Assembly (NCBI RefSeq): GCF_017896165.1 | Contig: NZ_JAFCNB010000004.1 | Coordinates: forward strand, 124,001-188,000 | DNA: 64,000 nucleotides | Direction: 5' to 3' | DNA from: Microbispora oryzae | GTDB lineage: Bacteria; Actinomycetota; Actinomycetes; Streptosporangiales; Streptosporangiaceae | Shown here: positions 59,628-64,000 of the stretch, in pieces | Position numbering within the stretch: the first letter of the stretch is position 1 | Layout: each line of letters opens with the position of its first letter | The notes under the pieces: generated by a model | Databases searched by the model: none | What the model was told of the DNA's origin: nothing | Seen by the model: the letters and a program-made list of their open reading frames with translations, nothing else | Made by a program: the position numbers and the translations under genes

Positions 59628-59804
59628 TCAGATCGCGGACTGGAACCGGGCCACCGGAACGCCGGAATCCGCCGAGTCACGCATGATCCGCTTGAGTGCG
59701 GCCTCAACCTCGTTCTCGTGTTCTCTGACCTCAGAGAGGGACATATCCGTCACATCTTGGACATCAGAGATGATGAGTGACGTGTCGCCAGTAAAAGTAG
59801 TCAT
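59628..59804 (-). CDS. fxsA: FxsA: FxSxx-COOH ribosomal peptide precursor
   Basis: 58 residues from the ATG at 59804 to the TGA at 59628, with AAGGG-rich sequence upstream. The peptide starts MTTFTGDTSLIISDVQDVTD, continues with an acidic helical leader (SEVREHENEVEAALKRIM) and ends VPVARFQSAI. The last five residues fit F-x-S-x-x followed directly by the stop, the defining feature of the family. It lies immediately before fxsB in the same operon. The probable modification is a cross-link between Phe 54 and Ser 56. No protease or dedicated exporter is adjacent; the M20 peptidase upstream is not an obvious leader peptidase. Confidence 0.93.
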   Translation of the reverse strand: MTTFTGDTSLIISDVQDVTDMSLSEVREHENEVEAALKRIMRDSADSGVPVARFQSAI

Positions 59805-60096
59805 CCGCCCTTATCCCTTCAAATGCGCTTAACCCCCGAATGCGCAGTCGCAGGTCTTCGGGCCCGCGCGCTAGCGCAAGGATACGGCAGCCCCGGCGCC
59901 GACGTCTCCATTTCCCCCACTGGAACAGTCGATCACCTGGGACAACGCGGACCGGCGCCGCCGTGTCACATGGCCGCGGACACCTCAACCGCGGCGCATG
60001 TAATTGGTGGAACCGGCCGACCGTAATCCGGGGTATTGGCAAACCACGGTAATGATGCTTTTTAAATTAATTGCTGTCAACACGAGTCGTGGGGCG
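59805..60096. other. Leader region of the fxs operon
   Basis: 292 bp between the DUF4231 gene and fxsA. The upstream third (60001-60090) is AT-rich and holds the promoter listed separately. The remaining roughly 240 bp form a long untranslated leader without a recognisable riboswitch. A 92-codon frame in it overlaps fxsA and is Arg-rich, so it is unlikely to be coding. Confidence 0.55.
60052..60080 (-). promoter_or_regulatory. Probable promoter of the fxsA operon
   Basis: On the minus strand TTGACA (60080-60075) is followed after 17 bp by CATCAT (60057-60052), in the most AT-rich stretch of the right part of the window. It points at fxsA and would give a leader of about 240 nt. Confidence 0.65.
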
Positions 60097-61035
60097 TCAG
60101 TTGTGCGAGGTGCGCCAGAGGGAGTGTTCCCGGGATATGACGTTCTCGGTCTCGTCGACGAATCTGGCCCACTCCTCCTCGGTGGCGGGCCAGCTGGCCC
60201 GCGAGACGACGTCGCCCAGCTCCAGCGCGGCGACGGAGTAGCTTCCGGCGAGCTGCCGGTGCTGCCGCGTCTGCATCCAGGCGATGCCCGCCGCGCCCAG
60301 AGCGCCGACGATGCCGGGCAGGTCGAGGTTGAGGACCTGCGCCCCGTTGAGCACCGCCGTCACCAGGCCCAGCGCCTCAAGGCCGGCCATGGTCACCGAC
60401 CACTGCGACGCGCGACGCTCGTTCGCCGAGGCCTTGGCGCGGTACCAGGAGCGCTGGTCGTCGATCCGCCCGGCGATGTACTGCCGTCTTCGCTCGTCCA
60501 GCGGCTGGCCCCGCATCCTGCGCATGCCGTCCGTGACCTGGGCGTCGTCGTCCGACAGGGGAATGGGCGCGAAGTTGTGCAGGTCCCGCGCGATCGTGGT
60601 GAGCTCCTTCAGCAGGAGCGTGTCTGCGCTGTGCTCGTCGTGGGACCGCCGGGCGAACGGATCGCCCCCGGCGACGTACCGCCAGGTGAGCGACTTCGCC
60701 GACTCGGCCGCCGCGCGGGCCTCCGCCCACTGGCGGTCCGGCATGGCGGTCAGCAGGTAGACCTCTATCACGAGCGCGGACGCCAGGGCGGTGGCGGCGA
60801 CCACGGCCGCGGCGTCGACCTTGGCGATGTCGAGGCTGAACGCGCCGAACGTCGCCGCCAGCACCAGGCAGGTGAGGCGCAGCCCGGTCGTGGCGAGCAG
60901 CCGCCGCTGCCCGGTCACCGCGCGGTGGTCGGCCGCGCGGAAGAGGGCGGGGAACTCGTCGTCGGACAGTATCTCCACAAATCGAGGGGAAGGTCGCGTG
61001 TGGATCGTGTCAAGGGCGGCCGGTACGGCTGGCAC
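60097..61035 (-). CDS. DUF4231 / SLATT-type 2TM protein
   Basis: 312 residues from a GTG at 61035 overlapping the SLOG gene by 26 bp; a later GTG at 60978 is possible. A front membrane pair (LRLTCLVLAATFGAFSLDIA, AAVVAATALASALVIEVYLL) is followed by WAEARAAAESAKSLTWRYVA, the conserved helix of DUF4231/SLATT proteins. A second similar unit follows (RSWYRAKASANERRASQWSV, then ALGLVTAVLNGAQVLNL and VGALGAAGIAWMQ). SLATT proteins were predicted to be membrane pores or effectors driven by nucleotide-type signals from SLOG partners. The adjacent SLOG-like gene fits this exactly. Confidence 0.8.
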   Translation of the reverse strand: MPAVPAALDTIHTRPSPRFVEILSDDEFPALFRAADHRAVTGQRRLLATTGLRLTCLVLAATFGAFSLDIAKVDAAAVVAATALASALVIEVYLLTAMPDRQWAEARAAAESAKSLTWRYVAGGDPFARRSHDEHSADTLLLKELTTIARDLHNFAPIPLSDDDAQVTDGMRRMRGQPLDERRRQYIAGRIDDQRSWYRAKASANERRASQWSVTMAGLEALGLVTAVLNGAQVLNLDLPGIVGALGAAGIAWMQTRQHRQLAGSYSVAALELGDVVSRASWPATEEEWARFVDETENVISREHSLWRTSHN

Positions 61036-61504
61036 CCTCCGGCCACAGAACCCGGACCTCGATGGCCCGCTGCCGGGCGCCGTCCACGACCTCGGCCGTG
61101 CCGCCGCGCCCCTGCGCGGGAGCGCCGTCCCACACCGCGAGCAGCAGGTCGACGTCCACGAGCAGCGCCTCGTTCGCCGCCTCGTACGTGGCGGGGGTCG
61201 CCTCCTCGTACGGCAGGCAGACCACGGTCCCCGCCCGGCTGAGCAGGCGGTGGAAGCGCCTGCGGTGGCCCGCCCCGAGGCCGTGGCCGTAGGTGCGCGC
61301 CGGCACGATGACCTTGAGTGTGCCGCCCAGCTCGAGCACGCGCTCGGCGAAGATCTGGTCGGCCCCGGGGGCGAGGCAGGAGACGCCGAGGATGTCGGGC
61401 GCGTGCCCGCGCAACTGCTCGCTGATGGCCGCGCCGATCAGTGCCGCGGTGGCAGGGGAGAGGTCGCGGTGCCCGGTGACCGCCACGCGCAGCACTCCGT
61501 CCAC
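61010..61504 (-). CDS. SLOG/LOG-like Rossmannoid protein
   Basis: 164 residues from a GTG at 61504 with an AGGAGG site 7 bp upstream; the longer open frame is a shadow of the peptidase gene. The start LRVAVTGHRDLSPATAALIG has the TGHR loop, and LGVSCLAPGADQIFAERVLE and LKVIVPARTYGH are typical of the SLOG/DprA-LOG superfamily. These bind or process nucleotide-derived ligands. Further on, EEATPATYEAANEALLVDVD and LLLAVWDGAPAQGRGGTAEV complete the fold. It overlaps the DUF4231 gene, so the two form a SLOG-SLATT pair of the type proposed for conflict or defence systems. Confidence 0.78.
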   Translation of the reverse strand: MDGVLRVAVTGHRDLSPATAALIGAAISEQLRGHAPDILGVSCLAPGADQIFAERVLELGGTLKVIVPARTYGHGLGAGHRRRFHRLLSRAGTVVCLPYEEATPATYEAANEALLVDVDLLLAVWDGAPAQGRGGTAEVVDGARQRAIEVRVLWPEGASRTGRP

Positions 61505-61578
61505 GGGGCACCTCCTCCCTTCCCGTTGTACCCGCCCGCGCGGCTCACGGCACCGCTCAAAAGCCGGTCGGGAGACGC

Positions 61579-62841
61579 TCAGGCGGCGAGGAGGCGGTCG
61601 AGGACGCGGACGCCGAACTCCAGGCCCTCGACGGGAACGCGCTCGTCCACGCCGTGGAACATGCCGAAGTAGTCGAGCTCGGGCGGCAGGAAGAGCGGGG
61701 CGAAGCCGTACCCCCTGATGCCGATCTTCGCGAACCACTTGGCGTCGGTCCCGCCCGTCATCACGTACGGCACCGGGACGCCGCCGGGGTCCTCGGCGAG
61801 CAGCGCGGCGGTGAGGTCGTCGAACAGTCCCTCGGCCGGCGAGGAGACCCCCTCCTCGAAGTTCACGAACTCCCGGGTGACCTTCGGCCCGAGCAGCCGG
61901 TCGACGGTCTCCAGGAACTCGTCCCGCAGACCGGGGAGGAACCGGCCGTCCACGTGCGCCTGCGCCGTCCCCGGGATCACGTTGACCTTGTAGCCGGCGT
62001 CGAGCATGGTCGGGTTGGCCGAGTTGCGCAGCACGCCCTTGAACAGCGCGGCCGCCCGCGGGATCCGCTGGATCTCCTCGTCCAGCCGGTCGAGGTCGAC
62101 GGGCGTGCCGAGGGCCCGCGACAGCGCGTCGATCAGCCGCGCCACCTCGGGGGTCAGCCGAACCGGCCAGCGGTGGTCGGCGAGGCGGGCCACGGCCCGG
62201 GCCAGCTCGGCGACCGGGTTGTCCACCGCCGGCTTGGACCCGTGCCCGGCGACGCCCCGGGCGGTGAGCCGCATCCAGGCCGTCCCGCGCTCGCCGACGG
62301 CGATGGGGTAGATCCGGGTGCCGCCCTCGTACCAGGAGAAGCCGCCCGACTCGCTGATCGCCTCGGTGCACCCCTCGAACAGGTCGCGGTGCCGCTCGAC
62401 GGCGTGGCCCGCGCCGTACGCGCCGGTCGCCTCCTCGTCGGCGAGGAACGCGAGCACCAGGTCGCGCCGGGGACGGCGGCCCCGCAGCACCCAGGCCAGC
62501 GTCATGGCGAGGGTGCCCTTCATGTCGACGGCGCCCCGCCCGTGGACGCAGCCGTCCTCGACCTCCCCGGAGAACGGGTGGATGCGCCACTCGGCGGGGT
62601 CGGCTGGGACCACGTCCAGGTGGCCGTGGACGAGCAGCGCGTCCGGGCTGTCGCCGGGCACGCGGGCGACCACGCTGGTCCGGCCGGGGGCCGACTCGAA
62701 CACCACGGGGTCGATCCCCGCGTCGGTCAGCAGCCCGGCCACGTACTCCGCGGCCCGGCGCTCGCCGGGGCCGCGGCCGCTGCCGTCGTTGGTGGTGTCG
62801 ATGCGCAGCAGCCGCGAGCAGATCTCCGCGACGTCGGTCAT
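61579..62841 (-). CDS. M20-family metallopeptidase/deacylase
   Basis: 420 residues. Metal-site motifs are all present: LLVHGHLDVVPADPAEW, HGRGAVDMKGTLAMTLAW, LAFLADEEATGAYGAGHAVE and the C-terminal YFGMFHGVDERVPVEGLEFG. The dimerisation domain lies between (GVAGHGSKPAVDNPVAELAR). VMTGGTDAKWFAKIGIRGYG is typical of the M20 group that includes acetylornithine deacetylase, DapE and carboxypeptidases. It is cytoplasmic, substrate not determined. It lies 74 bp before the SLOG gene on the same strand. Confidence 0.92.
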   Translation of the reverse strand: MTDVAEICSRLLRIDTTNDGSGRGPGERRAAEYVAGLLTDAGIDPVVFESAPGRTSVVARVPGDSPDALLVHGHLDVVPADPAEWRIHPFSGEVEDGCVHGRGAVDMKGTLAMTLAWVLRGRRPRRDLVLAFLADEEATGAYGAGHAVERHRDLFEGCTEAISESGGFSWYEGGTRIYPIAVGERGTAWMRLTARGVAGHGSKPAVDNPVAELARAVARLADHRWPVRLTPEVARLIDALSRALGTPVDLDRLDEEIQRIPRAAALFKGVLRNSANPTMLDAGYKVNVIPGTAQAHVDGRFLPGLRDEFLETVDRLLGPKVTREFVNFEEGVSSPAEGLFDDLTAALLAEDPGGVPVPYVMTGGTDAKWFAKIGIRGYGFAPLFLPPELDYFGMFHGVDERVPVEGLEFGVRVLDRLLAA

Positions 62842-62960
62842 GTCCCCTCCAGAGCGGGTGGCGGCGCCTCGGGGGGTGGCACGCCGCCGGACGGCTCCAC
62901 CCTCCTCGGGGTGATCGCCGTGCGTACGCCGACGGCCAGGACGCTCATCAGTCTACGTAT

Positions 62961-62987
62961 CCGGCGCCGGGGTCCCTCCGGCGCCGG
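62961..62987 (-). terminator. Hairpin downstream of the AAA ATPase gene
   Basis: CCGGCGCCGG is present twice (62961-62970 and 62978-62987), and because it is self-complementary the copies form a 10-bp stem with a 7-base loop. It lies about 40 bp after the AAA ATPase stop on the minus strand. Confidence 0.6.
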
Positions 62988-63028
62988 GGCGGCCGGCCTC
63001 GTCCCGGGTCTGCCCGATCTTCAGTGGG

Positions 63029-64000
63029 TCACAGGTAGAGGCCGGTCGAGACGGGCGGATCCGGAGGACCGGAGTGACGCCCGTCCCGCAGCGCGAACAG
63101 CTCGGCCAGCGTCGCGCCGCCGGGGCTTGCCGCGGCCGGCTCGCCCAGCCACTCGGCCGCCTGCGCCGCGTCGAGCGGCCCGACCTCGATCTGCGCCAGG
63201 CAACGTCCGGGCCGGACCACAGCCGGATGCAGCCGGCTTACGTCCTCGTTGGTGGTGATCGCCACGAGTACGTCCCGGCCCTGGCCGAGCAGCCCGTCCG
63301 TCAGGTTGAGCAGCCGCGACAGGCCCTGCCCGCTGGACTGTTTGGCCTCCGCGCGGATCAGCTCGTCGCAGTCCTCCAGCACGAGCAGCCGCCAGCGCGG
63401 CGTCTCCTCGTCGTCCGGGCCGTCCCAGCCGACCGCCACGTCCATCAGGTAGCCGGGGTCGTTGAACAGCAGCTCGGGGTCGAGCACGCAGTCGACCTGG
63501 CACCAGCTCGCCCACTCGCGGGCGATGGTCCGCAGCAGCGTGGTCTTGCCGGTGCCCGGCGGGCCGTGCAGGAGCACCAGACGGCCCGTGACCCCGGCCG
63601 CCCGGGTGGCCATCAGCGCGTCCAGCCTGGGGGCGGCAGCCCTGGAGTAGTTCCGCCGGATCAGTTCCCACGCCGTGGTCGTGATCGGCTTCTCCGAACG
63701 CTGCGGGCCGCGGCCCGACCGCCACCAGAAGCCCATGGTGACCTGGTCGTCGCCCGGGGTCGTCTCCTCGGCCCCCTTGACGGCCTCGTCCAGGACCGAG
63801 CCCGCCAGTTCCTGGCTGACCGCGGTGGTGGTGACCACGGCCGCGCGGTTGGAGTAGCGGACCACCCGCAGCGTCCACCCGTCACCGCCGATCAGCCGGG
63901 CCTCCATCCCGTTGACGTGCTGGGCCACGCGCAGGACCCGGCCGCCCGCGGGCGTCATGGTGGCGTCGGCCCGCACCCGGTCGAGGCTGGCGGTGCGGGA
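63029..64000 (-). CDS. AAA ATPase with DUF5925-like N-terminus (5' end beyond window)
   Basis: The frame is open to the right edge (324 codons); a GTG at 63976 could be a start, but the preceding codons (SRTASLDRVRADATM) look conserved, so the gene probably begins outside. The AAA core has Walker A VLLHGPPGTGKTTLLRTIA, Walker B RWRLLVLEDCDELIRAEAK and sensor DVLVAITTNEDVSRLHPAVV, then RPGRCLAQIEVGPLDAAQA with the Arg finger. It resembles BCS1/CbbX-type AAA proteins. The N-terminal domain matches a family common in streptomycetes. Role unknown. Confidence 0.85.
   Translation of the reverse strand, partial: SRTASLDRVRADATMTPAGGRVLRVAQHVNGMEARLIGGDGWTLRVVRYSNRAAVVTTTAVSQELAGSVLDEAVKGAEETTPGDDQVTMGFWWRSGRGPQRSEKPITTTAWELIRRNYSRAAAPRLDALMATRAAGVTGRLVLLHGPPGTGKTTLLRTIAREWASWCQVDCVLDPELLFNDPGYLMDVAVGWDGPDDEETPRWRLLVLEDCDELIRAEAKQSSGQGLSRLLNLTDGLLGQGRDVLVAITTNEDVSRLHPAVVRPGRCLAQIEVGPLDAAQAAEWLGEPAAASPGGATLAELFALRDGRHSGPPDPPVSTGLYL

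Noticed and set aside
57127-59832. 901-codon plus-strand frame opposite fxsB and fxsA
   Set aside because: It is a shadow frame; the minus strand carries the radical SAM, SPASM and HExxH motifs and the FxSxx end.
59764-60042. 92-codon minus-strand frame upstream of fxsA
   Set aside because: It overlaps fxsA in another frame, is Arg-rich with no motif, and fxsA has the diagnostic C-terminus and a fitting start.
62839-62949. 36-codon minus-strand frame whose TGA overlaps the start of the M20 gene
   Set aside because: The overlap is suggestive of coupling, but the peptide is Pro/Ala-rich, has no recognisable pattern and lacks a clear ribosome site. Left unannotated.

Overview
The window is strongly GC-rich and has actinobacterial gene content throughout: CobN-type cobalamin synthesis, hopanoid synthesis, CBM2-tailed secreted proteins, SPW-repeat, PF04672 and DUF4253 proteins, and an FxSxx-COOH peptide system. 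It shows many GTG starts and 4-bp GTGA/ATGA operon overlaps. A filamentous actinomycete, probably Streptosporangiales, is the best inference. No rRNA, tRNA, insertion sequence, phage gene or CRISPR array was seen.

Layout. (1) 1-15.2 kb, minus strand: a tightly coupled cobalamin operon, cobQ-cobN-chlID-cobO-cobB-cobI-cobM-cbiD-cobL-cbiG/cobJ, running off the left edge. A cobalamin riboswitch at 15008-15147 precedes it. (2) 15.3-27 kb: two AraC regulators, a decayed SDR, an NTF2-like protein, an aldo/keto reductase, a polyprenyl diphosphate synthase, a secreted M28 peptidase, a ZIP-like transporter, an RHH/PIN-like toxin-antitoxin pair, a DUF1772 protein, an intact SDR and a luciferase-like oxidoreductase. 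(3) 27.1-28.7 kb: a secreted CBM2-pectinesterase. (4) 28.7-35.7 kb, minus strand: the hopanoid operon hpnC-hpnD-hpnE-shc-hpnG-hpnH. (5) 36-49 kb: polysaccharide deacetylase/glycosyltransferase, a DMT permease, an SPW protein, a GH1 beta-glucosidase with a convergent LacI regulator and two identical palindromic operators, an HTTM pair, a TSUP permease, small proteins, a secreted expansin-like CBM2 protein and a lactonase. (6) 49-64 kb: a PF04672 methyltransferase, a DUF4253 protein and a hydrolase. These are followed on the minus strand by AAA ATPase (cut by the right edge) - M20 peptidase - SLOG - SLATT/DUF4231 - FxsA peptide - FxsB radical SAM - FxsC TIR - FxsT (ParA/TIR/NB-ARC/TPR).

How the genes work together. 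The cob operon should make adenosylcobyric acid from precorrin-2 under B12 feedback. The hpn operon takes farnesyl diphosphate through presqualene diphosphate, hydroxysqualene and squalene to hopene, then to adenosyl- and ribosyl-hopane. The pectinesterase, expansin-like protein and GH1 enzyme suggest life on plant polymers, with GH1 under LacI control. The most interesting segment is 51.9-61.5 kb: a 58-residue ribosomal peptide ending in FQSAI, its radical-SAM maturase, two TIR-containing proteins (one a STAND-type NTPase) and a SLOG/SLATT pair. Together this reads as a peptide-triggered signalling or immune module of unknown function.

A second notable pattern is short tandem duplication. 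Copies of 12-16 bp straddle or abut stop codons at several genes, and similar repeats insert low-complexity segments into otherwise conserved enzymes.
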